Below, piece after piece: positions 12,831 to 25,959 of a stretch of DNA of 64,000 nt. Source of the stretch: Isoetes taiwanensis (Eukaryota; Streptophyta; Lycopodiopsida; Isoetales; Isoetaceae); assembly GCA_021234155.1 (NCBI GenBank), contig JAJEKV010000214.1, positions 560,001 to 624,000 of the forward strand, read 5' to 3'. How positions within the stretch are numbered: position 1 is the stretch's first letter; each line of letters begins with the position of its first letter. Position numbers and translations under genes: made by a program. Below the pieces are notes generated by a model, which saw nothing but the letters and a program-made list of their open reading frames with translations, did not search any database and was not told the DNA's origin.

Positions 12831-13850
12831 AAATGTTGGGTTAAACTCATGGCCAAACTCTTGGTCAATGACCCTAGTCAACTTGGATCAAACTCCCCAG
12901 TCAATCTCACTGAGGTTTATGATAGACTAGTTTTGATAAGACGAAATCACTTAGCGCAAGTCATACTCAATCGGCTTCGAACACAAATCTTTGTGACACA
13001 TTAGTTATGCAACGTTGCAAATGGAGTCCAATCACATTATCAACATGCCAGTCATCTTCTTTATGAATGGGACGTGTGTAAAATCATACTTCTTAAACTA
13101 TTGAACTAAAATCTAATGCATCCTGCACATATTCTATGGAGATTTGTTCATATAAAGAAGACATTGAAATGTTTATTATGCTTAAAAAATATTTCAAAGA
13201 AATCATTGCCTAGCTCTGGTGGCATTTTCTCGTTGCAAATGTAAAACATTCGTTTAAATTTCCTAGAGGCTCGTTTGGATTTTTGAAATTCCACCAATAT
13301 CTATAAAATGTAGTATCAAACAAAAAAAAAAGATTCGATGTGCGCTTTTTGTTATCTTAGGACTCGGTATCCTGCCAATATATAAATACCAGTAAGAACA
13401 ATGTGTGGTGGTTTGTTTTCGTATCTTGTTATAGGAAAGTCTTGCCTTGATTTTATAGCATATCACAAATTAACCAATCAATGTAATATATCCCTCGAGA
13501 TTTCAGAACATAGAACCACTAACTAAGAATATAAGAATATTTGCTCAACTAAGAATATTTGCTCACCTCACAGATTATAATGAATTACCTCCATTAATTT
13601 GATAACACAGATCATAATACTTTGGTAATAGATTGGTAGACCTTTTCTTAGAAAAGATTCAAAACTTATATAAGAATCCATGACAATATCTTTTCTTATT
13701 TCATGTGTAGCGATCTACAATCAGGTACTTGAGATATTTCTCTATGCCTGACCAAAAATGAACCCATACTAAATAATCAGATCAGAGAATAAGCTGCAGG
13801 TGCAGAGTGTTATATGAGAAGACTTATATTACTTTCAGAATACATGATCT
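12831..13850. other. Unassigned DNA
   Basis: It begins with several TTGGTCAA/GGTCAAA-like words (about 12830-12900), perhaps the worn edge of the neighbouring repeat. Otherwise nothing is recognised. Parts may belong to an intron or the 3' end of gene B. Confidence 0.4.
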
Positions 13851-13852
13851 CG

Positions 13853-13968
13853 CAATTGAACCTCCATAACGCAAGCATCTTTTACAACTTACCTTTAACA
13901 GTATACCTCACAATTGAATCTCCATAATCCAAGAGTCTTTCACAACTTACCTTAATAGTATGGTAGGA
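13853..13968. repeat. 58-bp tandem duplication of a 5' splice-site region
   Basis: CAATTGAA begins near-identical units at 13853 and 13911. Each carries, on the minus strand, a GGTAAGTTGT donor preceded by AAAG or TAAG. The upstream copy (13946-13951 region) is the donor of gene B's 66-codon exon; the other is an intronic duplicate. Confidence 0.8.
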
Positions 13969-15144
13969 TTCCCAACAATGATAAAATAATTCATAATGAG
14001 CTAAGACTGCATTCAACATATTTTGAAACGAGTGGCAACCTTCGCCAACTCTATATGCTGAAGGTTGTTGTGTGCCTGCATCATTATGCTTTGCCTCAGC
14101 TAGCTTTACAACATCAAAGATGTCTTCTGCATTTGGAGCAGCCCGAGGCTAAAAGACATAGCTTTCCAAGTATACAAAAGCCTTAAAAAAGAACTTTCCT
14201 GCAACATTTGAACACTGATTCTCAAGGTATGTAGAAATGGTCTTCCCGCTATGAAATTTAAATCTTTGCTGCATCAACATCACCGGTATTAGCATTCTAA
14301 AATTATGCTGGCATGGAGCCCCAGAACGTGGCAAGACATCTTTCCTTATGATGTCATAGGCATGTAATGCAATATAGTTAAAATATTCAAACATTATGCA
14401 TGTGTACAACTTGGAATGACAGAATCCATAAAAGGTTCTTGTCACATGCTTGCATCTGATTCTATATCCATCCTTCAATATATTACTGGTTACATTCTGT
14501 GATGCCATATTTTTCCAAACTTGGAGCAAAGCCAGAATGATTTAAAGAGAACTTGAGAACATATATCAAGTGGGTGAAAGATATTGAGAAGTTTCCACAA
14601 CACCAGAAAATGTGTGCCACAATGTGATCATAATGTCCTGAATGTCTTGAAATACAATCATTACGAATAATCAAAACGGAAAGAGATATTATAGATTTTC
14701 CCAGCAAACGATCCCTTTGCAGCAATAGATTGGCATCAGACATGATGCCATAGATTGAAGCCTTCCAACAAAAAGGAGAAGGCCAAGATTACAGTCACAC
14801 ATCGTAAATCACAAAAAAAAGAGGCAAGCACCTAAATCTCACCATGGAAGATGCCACCCACACCAATGCCGTTCTTAAAAAATTCGTATAACATGATGAT
14901 CACGAGGTATGGTCTAGCGACTGATGCATTGGAAGCTGGCTAGAAATAAAGGCACAGGCCAAAAATTGCCAAGACCCAAAATAGAAAAACGTAAATAGTT
15001 AACAAATGCATACCTGATTTCTCAGGCCGGAACAGGGATTTTTACTGTCGTCACAGACCCATATTTTATTTTTTTTACAGGTGGGTTTTGCCGGAGAAAA
15101 AACTTACGGATCCGATGGTTGACATCATGTCAAAGCCAAATCGT
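13951..15144 (-). CDS. Gene B: unknown multi-exon gene
   Basis: I do not recognise the product. Minus-strand pieces with splice borders are: 15108-15144 (TTGTACAG acceptor, GTAAG donor); 15014-15044 (GTATGC donor); 14843-14939 (TTTCTAG acceptor, GTGAG donor), reading ARPYLVIIMLYEFFKNG; and 13951-14148 (TCTTTTAG acceptor, GTAAGT donor), an open 66-codon exon including AEDIFDVVKLAEAKH and SFQNMLNAVLAHYE. Between the last two, 14483-14770 holds a frame with SDANLLLQRDRLLGKS that looks coding but for which I could not find a phase-matched junction. The exons read as a helical, soluble protein. The 5' end and 3' end are not located. Seen: frames and GT/AG borders. Inferred: one gene. It could be a partly decayed copy. 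Confidence 0.5.
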
Positions 15145-15559
15145 CTGTACAACACATAAAGCACGTTTTAGAGCTCGTTTCTGCAACAAATCTAACCTAG
15201 CTGTTTCAAGAAAAATGCATAGAAATTAATGGGAGTTCTGAGTTAAAAATTAAGAGAATGATTCACCACCAAATTGAGAAGCTTGACGGATCCATAGTCG
15301 GAATCCAAGTAAAAAAATGGCTCGGCTAGCGCACTGCCCAGAGAAACTTGGAGAGACTATTTTGGAAAAAAGTAAACTAGATGCAAGTCATCTGCAAAAG
15401 AATAACGCGAAATCAAAACTCCATAGATTCCATATCTAAGTACCTTATTAGCAAACCTTGATTTGCCGAAACAAAATTGAAATCGAAGCACATAGCGACG
15501 ACAATAGATACCGCCAGCATAAACAGAGCAAAAAAAAATAAAATGAATAGAATGCACTA

Positions 15560-16095
15560 ACCCAAGTAGATGGCCGCCTCAATTTACCGCCCAATGTCAA
15601 TGCGATGCCACCTCATTAGCTAACATAATTGCTTTAAGATTTCGTGCCACTTTTTCCTGGCTGAAACTTTACCTTGCACATGCGATGCAATAAATGATTA
15701 ATAACACCAAAATATGCCCCCCTCCATCGATGGTTGACATTGCAACTTTTTGTATCCAAAGGCTACTATTAAAGATTATTTCACGAAAACCATCATCTTA
15801 AAAGATTTTCTAACCAATGGCCAAGATTTTTGCCCTAATTTCAACGGCTTGATCTCAATGCCCCAAATCTATCATCTTCTAAGCACTTTCCTGGCTAGGT
15901 TCAATGGATAGGATTACATATGCCCCCCCAATCCAACGGTCTTGAGATGTGGGGCGAAACCCCATGCATATCCATCCATGCCCCCATGGAGATCCAAAGG
16001 CCACAAATTTGCCACCTCGCTCTCCCCCAAACAAATGAACCGGATCAATTTGAATATATAGACGATCTATTCCATGGGGGCATCCAAAGTAATTT
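15560..16095. other. Transposon-like non-coding DNA
   Basis: No gene. Phrases such as CAACGGCTTGATC, AATGCCCC and CCAATCCAACGG resemble the 'rank-and-file' text of the GCCCC-type repeats at 7.3 and 43.6 kb. This is probably the left flank of the composite element whose TA tract begins at about 16110. Confidence 0.4.
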
Positions 16096-16106
16096 TATAT
16101 ATATTA

Positions 16107-16109
<3 letters not shown>

Positions 16110-16158
<49 letters not shown>

Positions 16159-17330
16159 TATATATATACAATTATATAAGCACCCCCCTTGTTCCAGTAC
16201 TTTGAGGTGTCGCCGTGTGAGCTGCCCAGATCTGAGATCGACGGTCCACGCGGCGACACCTCAAAGTATTGGAACATCAAGGGGGCAGCTTAAGCCAAAT
16301 TGATTTGGGCCGTCGAATGTGCGAAATAAATGGCCCAGATATTGCCACGTGTATTCAATGCATTCAATGCCACATGATGAGGTGGCAGCAATATTTGGTG
16401 TAGCAGATCTTAACCGTTAGATCAAAAGGTGAGCATAAATCCTAGCCATTAACTTTTTAATATTAAATTGGTTTTTTTTTAAAGGAGGTGAGGTGGCACC
16501 CTCATTAATAAAAAAAGTAGTGAGGTGGCAAAGCATTTATGAGTGGACATTCTAGGAAGCTTCCCTTTGCTTAATCGCCTTCAAAGGCATGTAGCTTGCA
16601 TAGAGGGGCCGGATGAAGGTGGGGCCCACGCCATTGGATTGCTCTCGTCGAGAGCTTTCCAATGAGTGGTGCTTTGGCACTATTTTCTCGCAGTTGGTGC
16701 CAACATGATCGAATACTAAGAATCTTCTGGGAATCTTCGAGTTTCAAGGAATCTATGGTAAGTTGTAGGAATCTAGGAGAATCTTTATATCATGAGAATC
16801 TTAGAGAATCTATGGGAATATCATGAGAATCTTAGAGGAATATCATGAGAATCTTAGAGAATCTATGGGAATCTCAAGAGAGCATCTTTGAGAATGTGAG
16901 GAAATGTAAGGGAATCTTGATAAAATCTTTAAGATCCTAGAGGAAACTTGAAGGAATCTTGGGATCTAGGGGAATCTTCATAGAATCTATGGGAACTAGA
17001 GGAATCTCAAGCGATTCTTTGGAAATCTAGGGGAATATTCCTAAAATCTTTGAGAATTTAAAGAAATCTTGATGGAATCTTGGAGAATCTAGAAGAATCT
17101 AGGAGAATCTTGGAGAATCTAGAGGAATCTTTGGGTATTCTTTTGGAATCAAGGGGAATCTAAAGGATCTTCATAAAATCTTTAAGAATCTACAGGAATC
17201 TAGACGAAATCTTGGAGAATCAAGGAGAATCTTCATAAAATCTAGGGGAATCTTTGTAGAATCTTAAGAATCTCGGGAATCTTTGTAGAACTTTAAGAAT
17301 TTTAGATATATATATATATATATATATATA
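16110..17330 (+). repeat. Repeat family A, forward copy
   Basis: Left TA tract (16110-16154), border ACAATTATATAAGCACCCCC, a hairpin (listed separately), a core (about 16380-16740) with GAGGTGGCAGC and AACCGTTAGATC, then an array of imperfect GAATCT units (about 16735-17300) and a right TA tract (17305-17330) followed by CAAGTTTTTGTATTA. The copy at 57.3-58.64 kb has the same order; the copy at 11.7-12.8 kb is inverted. No coding capacity was seen. Confidence 0.85.
16183..16286. repeat. MITE-like hairpin within family A
   Basis: The left arm (about 16184-16215, including TACTTTGAGGTGTCGCC) pairs with the right arm (about 16251-16285, including GGCGACACCTCAAAGTA) with very few mismatches, around a loop of about 35 bases. 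The copy at 57.40-57.50 kb retains a worn version. It could be a nested miniature inverted-repeat element or a terminal fold of family A. Confidence 0.85.
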
Positions 17331-17449
17331 CAAGTTTTTGTATTATAAATGGGTCTATAAACTATGGTTTACGAAATCTGGGAACAAATTCCAAGATTAA
17401 GAATGGCAGGAATGGCAGCATGCATCCAGTCCAAACTCATGAAGTTTTA

Positions 17450-20400
17450 CGCTAAACCATTTGCCTGATGGCCATTCAATGGAGCTCATCATTGTTTATT
17501 AGAATGGAGACTTGCAAGTAGATTTCATCTGATGACTCTACTACAATGACGAAGCAAACTTTGTCTATGGGTACAGCTAGCATCCATTCTTGGTGAAGGG
17601 TGTCCCCACTTTTTTCAGCGTGTAGGGTGTCTTTGGCTTAGAAAAATTAAATTGCATCTGCTTTAACAATGAGCATAGATATTTGATAAACAGTCTACAT
17701 GCATCCACACACCTCATTGATAAATAAACTCTTTGATAAATATTTTGTTCCCTTCTAAGGTAATCTTTGCCGGGCCACACGAAGAACGTTACAATCTGGG
17801 CACTGTCTCGAAGACAGTCTCGGTAAAATACACATGCCATATTAGCACAAATGAAGCAACAAGTACAGTATCCATATGTCTATGAATTGAATTGATTTTT
17901 AACATCCACGGCAACCAAAAGTCTAGCGAACATGTAAGAATAGACCAACATCCGACAATTACGAACACAAATGTCAATATTCAATTTGTGAGATTGTACT
18001 TTGAAATGTAACACGTAAGGCAACAAACATCCTAACACGAAGTATTAGGTAAAATTGCAAAGGAAAACTGATTAATACAATAGACATGAGCTGAGCCATT
18101 AGGCAAAAATTGCAAAGGGAGACATCAATATTAATACAATAGACATGAGCTCTGGCTTCAAAATGACTTTTGTTGACGAGTCAACGTAGGCGGATAGACA
18201 CCTACGACAATCAACAATCTTATCTTTTAGAGAGAAACTTGCACCATAACAGCTAGATAAACTCGCATACTACTATGAGTAGTTGTACAATCAATGGTTG
18301 CAGGAGAACAATCTTTGCATAATGATTTCAGCAAAAAATGTGGTTAACTCATCCTCAAGTTGATCAGCATAATGTCCCTATTTAGGAAAGCACAAAACAA
18401 CCTTCTTATTTGCTTTTCTTCCCCTTTAGTAGGAAAAATGCGAATAATACGAACCTTTCCCTCACACTTATGCATAGATATATTTTTTTGGATGATTACA
18501 ATTACAATTCCACTTTCTCTCTCCCAACAGTTGTAGTTTTAATATATCACTTTCAAAAAATTGAAACTAATGTACCCATTGACAGTCGCCAAGTACCCAG
18601 TATCAAGAAATTATTGTGCAACTTTTAAGCTATCCTTACTCTATGATGTGAATATCATGTTCAACCAAAACAATAATAAAATTAGCCCCTTCCCATTCCA
18701 ACAAAAAAAAGGAAGGAAGAAGAGACGCATAGCATGATGGATTGCTTCTTATTTCTACATCAATCAAATTCAACATCAATCAAATAATGACCTTATTTTA
18801 AAAGTAGTTGCATGCATGTGAAACATTTGTACAAATACTTTAGCAAGATAGAGGCAAAGGTCACTCCATTTGGCTAGGTTATATTGAAAAGGCAAGCTAA
18901 ATTTGAATTAAACTGGAAGAGTCGAGCGATAGCTGAAGAAGCCAAAATCAATCAAGAATAGTATTTGATGCATGTGTTAACTCGAGAAAGTACATGATAA
19001 CAACAACATCCATGCAACCTACCAAGTAGTTCCACAACGTCTAACACTGCGCAAAGGCCATGTTTTCTTACATGGTCATATTTCAAAAAATTCAAGCGTC
19101 ACACATTTACTTAGTTGTCAATTGCTACCATTTGCTAGCATTCTAAATTAATTTAAGTGTTGCAATTGAATCCGAAACCCAAAACACAATAGTGGTTGCA
19201 ACTTTGCACTGCCACTAAAATCAAGACCCATGAAATTGCTTGCAACAAAAGTTCAATTTCAATGTGGTTATGGTTTTTCATTGCTAGTAGCAATGAATAT
19301 GCTTTTGACTCATTCAAAAGGTAAAGAAACAACAGGTCTTTACATGTGCACCCATTACACATGTAAACACACAACATGAAAATGATATCATAGAATTACG
19401 TCATTCCCAGGACACCTCTTGAGTGTGTATTAGCAAACATGTTTGAGGTGTTTATTCACACCAGTTGACCAATGACATGAGGTGCTTAGTCATGGTAAGT
19501 GACTCGGTAAATAAATATTAGCCAACTTGCATAACATTTTAGATTATGTTGTGTGTTTCTGCATGATTTCAAAGATGTGTGTTTGGTGCATGATGTTCAA
19601 GAATTAAAACATGTGTGATCCAAGTTCTAAGACCGCCTGTTCAACTAATAAATTTGTGGTGTCTTAACCAACAAATTATTAACATGTTGCTTTAGGTTTA
19701 TACATTATAAATTCATATAACCACCATTATTCAAAGCCTGCCTTTTTCGTGCACCACCTCCCTCATTTTGAGTACCATCTACTTCATGAACCATTGAGTT
19801 ATCAAGTCCAACTTGGTCCGTTGTGTCCTGCATATGCATAATGGATTGAATGAAAAGAAAAAATTATAGCATAACGCACCTGTTTGGTAGAGAAATAAGT
19901 GCCAGATGGGCCACCGACCTAAGATTTCTAGACATTTTGATGCAAACATGGAAGGCGAACTTCAAATGGATGGGGTTACTTTAAGAAAGCAGAATCAAAT
20001 CATTGTCACCTAAAGAAGCTGGATATGTAGTTCCACTATCTAAGTATATTCTTATGGTCTCTAGAGGTGACATCAAAAGAACGGATCTGAACTTTGAAAA
20101 GAGGTGACATGAGATGCCACTTCTCATAAATCCTCCCCTCCTGCACAAATACACACAGCACAAATCTCACAGATTTTAGTGTGTGAACAACGAATTGAAT
20201 GACACTCTAATATACTTCAAATTTATATTTAGATTACCTTCTCTTGCTAAATATATCCATGGTAGATCTCCAGCAGGATAACATGAGACCCTATTTACCA
20301 CGCTTAGTCCACATTCTCACATTTCCTCGAAGTGTTGAAAGGAATTTTCTAGCTTTTGATTATGGCATCTGGTGGGGAGTAGATCGGAAGATTTGAGACG

Positions 20401-23400
20401 ACGATGATGTGCTTGAGGATATTTATGCCATGATGTTTGTATGGCGTTCTTTTACGCATGTCTTTTGACCCTCTTAAGCCATGCAATTACGTCCATTGGT
20501 ATGGGCAATAAATCAATGCAATTGCATCTGTGTAGTTGGTTTTATTGAACAATTTGCAAAAGAAGTTGCAACACCATGGAGAGTATCGAGGTTTAAAATT
20601 AACTTATAAATGCATACTACAGGCAACCCACGGTAAAAAGTTGCTTGTTTAATGTTTTCAACTATTTCTAGTATTGAATGCGTGTCTACTTAATAGTTTA
20701 AAAGGTTGATGGCCTCCTTAGCATGTTTGTGGCCTTTTCCCACATTCTCTGTCTTAAATCAAAATGATAACTCAAAGTGAGACATTGTTTTAAGTGTACA
20801 TAAATGAAAAATCTAAAGCAAAAAGAGACTGTTAGTACACCCATGGGGTTTTCCAATACTTGATAAATAACGGACCAGGCCTCAAAGGTCTAACTAAAGA
20901 ATAACTCTCCTTAATAAGTTTCACAAAGATTTTCCAAACGGGTAGAAAGCGGGCCATGACCAAGCATTGCTATTGTATGCTACATAATGAAAATCATGAC
21001 GTGCATTTACATAGTGCATGGACAATAGCTGCAAGCACGCCAACAAATAAGGAAGTTTTAGAATTTTGCCTTGTGCGGATTATTCCGTCTAATAGACATT
21101 CCATACCAAAAGCACGCACATCATCATCGTGCAGCGGTATCGAAAAATAGAATATGAAACAAAATTATAAAGGTTTCGCATTGAATTCGAAAATCCTCTC
21201 TCGTGGGTGGGTTGAAAGCCTTGAAGAGACGTCTCGGAATACCCAACATTGTGTGCATTCCTTCACAACGTTCACAACATAGCATACAAAAAGGATATGT
21301 ATTTTCGCCACAAAGATATACTTTGTATCCGAAATAGTTCAAATGTTGTTATTTGCTCTTAAACTAAAACCAAGTAGCAAATGGAAAGTACCAAATAAAC
21401 CTTACGTCAATGTTGTAGGAAGTTTGTTGAGAAGAAGGATTTGCTATCAATATACTTGCAAACTCGGAAGGTTGTTCCAATCCCATTGTGCTTCTTTCTC
21501 GATTGCAAACCCGCATGTCCTCCAAAGAAGTTGAGCTCATTTGGTTGCTCTAACTTCTCATTAAGTCTTTGCACAACAAATGGAGCTTCCTTTTTTAAGG
21601 TATTATGGCCATATTTACGCTCTATTGTAAACTGTATCAAAGCAAAGATATTGCCTCGATTTGGCAATGTTTTCATGCATTTATGCTAGAAATATGGAGA
21701 ATGGATGCCTAGCATCAACTGTGAGACCTTCCAAAGTGATCTTTCCATCGATATTCTTCGGAGAAAACAAAGCTCGCTTTGGTAGGCCATGTTTCTAGAT
21801 CAATATAAAATTGTGACAAAGAAACACATTGGGACTTGAGCTCCTTCCATTACTTACATAGTCCCTAGATTTGCTGAGAAAATTTAGCTCTTTTAAGCAT
21901 GAGCAAGGCTTAAATAGTGGCTACATTCTACGCACACCATACATATAGGAGATTTCTCGAATATCCGAATTACCTTAATTATGAATATCCTCCATTTGAT
22001 CAAGCATGGCTGCAAACGACCACGCACACTACCGCACAAGCAATCGTAAAAGGATGAGGAAAAGCTTGAGATATTTCTACGAACATCCATGATTTGTACT
22101 TTTCAAATAAAACAAAGACAATAAATTCTATTGCTATCAATATATGCAACATTTTGCAGCCATTAACGTGTTCAAAGAAATACATTTATGAGCTCCACTC
22201 ATCGCTCAAATGCCAATTGATGCACCTCATTTAGAGCAAAGGATTCAAGTCTTCCAAAAGGGCAAGAAGGCTATTGGAGTTGGATCCCTAACTCTTGGAA
22301 AACAATCGCTATGGCTGATAGCTCAAAATGCAAAGCCATAATAAAGATGTTGGGCTTCCCAAACTAAATAAATAATAAGATGCTTATATCACGTAATGAA
22401 AGCTCAGAGAATCGGGAAGAAAATAGAGGAGTAAATCACGAATGGTCGCCACCGTTTCTTGAGACATAAATGCTGGAAATTCGGTCTATTATTGGGTATA
22501 ATGTCTTTCTAATGCACCAAAAGTACTTTTCAACCGTAGTTGTTAGTTAATGCCACAATTGGGCTCATGAGGAGCAAGTTCTGACCATTCGCCATAGACC
22601 CCGTGCAAGAAATAGAACATGCAGAAATGGTTTTTATGGACCAAAGGAAAATATGCAAAAATCAAATAGAGCGCAAGGATGCTCGAACCTGAAAATCACA
22701 AACTCAATTTGTTTCCATAGGATATCTCATGTCAAAAAAGGGCAAGCAAAAGCTTCATATTTGTAGATCATTTGGCTTACCCCAGAAAGGAGAGCTCAAG
22801 GAATATTTTGCATCCATCTCATGATTTAGTCAACCGCAGATGTAGCGCATCGTAGAAATGGAAAATAAACGGCAACGGAAAGGAAAACATGAATCAAGTA
22901 GAGGTAGAGGCGAAAGTTCTTACATCTCTTGGAAACACCACCTATTGCCATCATCTCGCCGATTCTTTTGCAACCGTGACATCGGGCAAAATCAGCACAA
23001 AATGTTGATAGCACATGTAATATAAAGACATATTAGCATTTAGAAGGATAAGGCTGCCATTTCATTACCTTATTGATCCGCAAAACAATCTTTGGCTCGT
23101 AATGTTTAAATATGTGGTAGCATTGCAAATATGAGACACGCACAAAGCTCATCAACATCACCGATTATACTATGTTCTCCATTAAACACTATTATGGCAT
23201 GCCCGAGATCGGACTTGCTCGAAGCATATCTCCCGCATCAAGCTTCTGAAAAAACCTAAACAAACAGGGAGAACCGATTGTAACAATCACCATCACTTCA
23301 AAATCAAAAACTTGAGAATGAAGATAAAAGCTACTGTGCATCAAACCCTCTTCTTGAGCTAAAAGATAGCCGTAAACCGCAGTCCAACCAATTAACTTCA

Positions 23401-24497
23401 AAGACAAAGTAGGGTTTTAGAGTTAGCATTATATAGGCATTTACCTTCCAAAAAAAAAGATACCCTCCACACAAGCAAACGCCAAAAGTCTTCAAAGAAA
23501 ACAATTTGAGTCGCATCACAAAGATGTGCATTCCGAGAAAGAACTTAATTTACAATACAAAACTATGAACACACGTTACCTCCCAATCCACCTAAGAGCC
23601 CAGTTAGCCTTCTTAGAAACGACAGGAATGGTGCCAATGGCATTAAACAACTTTGTCTTTTTCGTTTTGGTCTTTAATGTACGTTTCAAAGAAAAGATTA
23701 TACATTTTGCTCCAAGTCAAAACATTCATCATCAATCTTTCAAAGGTCTTTTAAAGAAGAAGACATTGAGCCTAATCGTTACATGAATCTTACCATCATC
23801 TCAGATCTCGCTTTTGATGATATCCAAAATTGAAATCCAAGACAAAGGCAGCCATTTGTAGCCAAGAATGAAAAGCGGGCCGATTTAACTCATTCGTTTC
23901 TTCCTAAAGAGTTGCATTGATAGTGTGGATTTCTTTGTGGGGCTTCTTCACAATGTCCACCACTTGCTTTTTTCCTCTTCATGACCTTTTTATCGCTCTT
24001 CTAATTGTCTCAATTGGTAAACCGATAGTAGCCGCCGCGAACTCATCTAGATCATTCTGAGTTGTTATGAAGAGGGCTTGATGCACTCGAGCCGTGAGCT
24101 TTTATGAGGTCCTGTCACTTTTTCTAATGCATCAACACTTGGGGCCAAGGCCGTGAGTTGAGTTTAAATCGGTTGATCTTAGAGACCAAAGGTAAAAATC
24201 ATGGAAATCCAACTGCCAGATGTATCGATGGAACTCCCTTCAAGGATTCCCACCAACGGTCCTTATAATGGAAATAGGAAGATCTCATCCTTTGGAATAG
24301 GAAGATCACCAACTTCATCGGGCTATATTGCTACGGCTTCCTCTAACAAAATTCGTATAGGCCTTTGGGTAGCCAGCCAAAGTTAAATCTGGAATGATTA
24401 GATGCTAGCCTATTAAAGATTGGCAATGTTTGGATGCCACACTAATGTGAAGAGAAGCGCCAAAGCGCGCAACAGAGTGAAGAATTTACGAGAAGAA
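17450..24497 (+). repeat. 7-kb duplicated block, copy 1
   Basis: Nearly identical, in the same orientation, to 34379-41473 (offset 16,929 at the left edge). The left boundary is sharp: homology starts at CGCTAAACCATTTGCC and upstream bases are unrelated. The right boundary falls near GAATTTACG at about 24490. I see no terminal repeats, convincing target-site duplication or recognisable gene inside. Scattered frames of 60-90 codons are mostly broken by indels relative to copy 2. This may be a non-autonomous element, a segmental duplication or an assembly product. Confidence 0.95.
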
Positions 24498-24510
24498 TTT
24501 ACGTGTCAGT

Positions 24511-24539
24511 ATAATATACGTATTCATACCGTATATTAT
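24511..24539. repeat. Perfect 10-bp inverted repeat at the block boundary
   Basis: ATAATATACG (24511-24520) and CGTATATTAT (24530-24539) form a perfect stem with a 9-base loop. It sits between the end of duplicated block copy 1 and the reverse-transcriptase remnant. Confidence 0.8.
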
Positions 24540-24599
24540 GCTGGAACGTCACACTATGCCGGAGTCGCTGGGGCAGAGAGGTTGATGTAGAGAGGGTCC

Positions 24600-25181
24600 T
24601 CGACTGAATAAAATGGAACGCAAATGGGCGGAATAATTTGAACGCAAAAATAGTACTTTATAACCTTTATTACTAGTGGTGGCCCTAAAGTGGTCAGCTC
24701 AAAATTCTCAAAATCCCCTAATTTTATCATTTTAATTAATTCGTGGCTTAAAGCCAACTGTCTCAAAATCGCGAAGTACCATATTCTGGACATGCTTAAA
24801 CTTGGCAACAATAGTGGAAAATAGAAAATCGTCAACATAACCTTTTGAGCGCCACGACCGAACAAGCTGGTGCATTAACTTGGTAAAGACATAGCAAGTA
24901 GATGAGAGGCCAAATGGTAAAGATGTAAAGATATAAAAAAACACTTTCAAACTCAAAATCAAGCTAAGTCCAACAAGGGTTAATGTCGACATGATGGTAA
25001 CCGAGTGAAGGTCAAAAGTGAACAAAAGATCTTTAGGCTTGACTATGGTTGGAACATCTTTAATGATCTCGTATTTGAAGTGAATGTGAGCCAAGAAACT
25101 ATTAACAAAATGAAGGTCCAAAATGAGACGTGACTTGTTACCGGGTACTTAAAGGAGTGCAAATAAAAGGGACTTATTCAT
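24600..25181 (-). pseudogene. DIRS-like retroelement reverse transcriptase, broken
   Basis: On the minus strand, from about 25181, a frame reads NKSLLFALL, then (after a frame change) VPGNKSRLILDLHFVN. It continues through FDLHS near 25001-25016, LPFGLSS, YVFTKLM and YVDD at 24828-24839. These are reverse-transcriptase blocks in the right order; YVDD carries the catalytic aspartates. The LILDLHFVN/FDLHS/VFTKL style is that of DIRS-type tyrosine-recombinase retroelements rather than Ty1/copia or Ty3/gypsy. Damage: frameshifts near 25145 and just after FDLHS (about 24998), and a short gap before YVDD. The RNase H and recombinase parts are not recognised. The gag-like segment upstream (25.96-26.56 kb, same strand) supports one decayed element. 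Assignment to DIRS is from remembered family patterns. Confidence 0.65.
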
Positions 25182-25199
25182 GGAATAAAATAATGGCTA

Positions 25200-25350
25200 A
25201 GGTTAGCCAAATGGCTATTTTATAGCATTTTTGCTTTAAGAAAAACGGCTAAAGTAAATGGAAAAATGCCCAAAAAAAAAAAAGAAACTTTTAGCCCAAT
25301 TTTTTTGCTGCCCAAGTGAATTTTTAGGTTGAATAGCCAAACCTTTACCT
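25200..25350. repeat. Dispersed repeat shared with 60.17-60.31 kb
   Basis: The phrase GGCTAAAGTAAATGGAAAAA and its AT-rich surroundings (TTAGCCCAATTTTTTT, then AGCCAAAC) recur at about 60220-60310. Here it sits between the reverse-transcriptase and gag parts of the DIRS-like remnant, so it may be a later insertion. Confidence 0.6.
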
Positions 25351-25959
25351 CCAGACATATCCATCAGGACATCGATTAGCTAAACCTAAGATAGAGTGGG
25401 CTTGGAAAAATGGATAGATTAGCCCAAAATTCAACACCAATGTATGTGCTAACTTTAAGAAATTTCAAATAGGGTTTATATTTTTCTTTTTTTTTCCACT
25501 TTCTTTCTTGTTCCAAGTACAAAGTTGAAGCGTTAGAGGAAAAGGAACAATGTAGTCTCTTTTTCTTTAGGTTTTTGAACATGTTCATGTATGTCTGTGT
25601 CTTGATTTATGTATTTACAATAAATTCAATGTCTTTGCCAAAGTGCTTGGATTTTTTTAAATTACTATAGCGTGATGGATAATATTTCCCTTAACAGAAC
25701 AGGGAAAGGGAAAACCTGCAAAACTACACAACAAAATAAGCATGCCCTTGTTACAGATGAAGCGAAAATAGAAAAGAACAAGAAACAAATATTGCATTAC
25801 GAAAATAAAAGCTCAAAAGCGTGATTATAAGCTTGGAAACAGAGGTAGATCCATAAACTAAAACAAATAAGGCAAAACAGAGAAGGTCTAAGAAGGCCTG
25901 TAAAATAAATTGTTTGTATTTGCTGCAACTACAAGACACAGATTTGGAGGTGCAGGCGT

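Noticed and set aside
15920-16303. 127-codon plus-strand frame
   Set aside because: It runs through a TA tract (Tyr-Ile repeats) and the family A hairpin.
17446-24500. Target-site duplication around block copy 1
   Set aside because: TTTACG occurs near both ends, but the end copy is inside the shared block and copy 2 has no matching pair.
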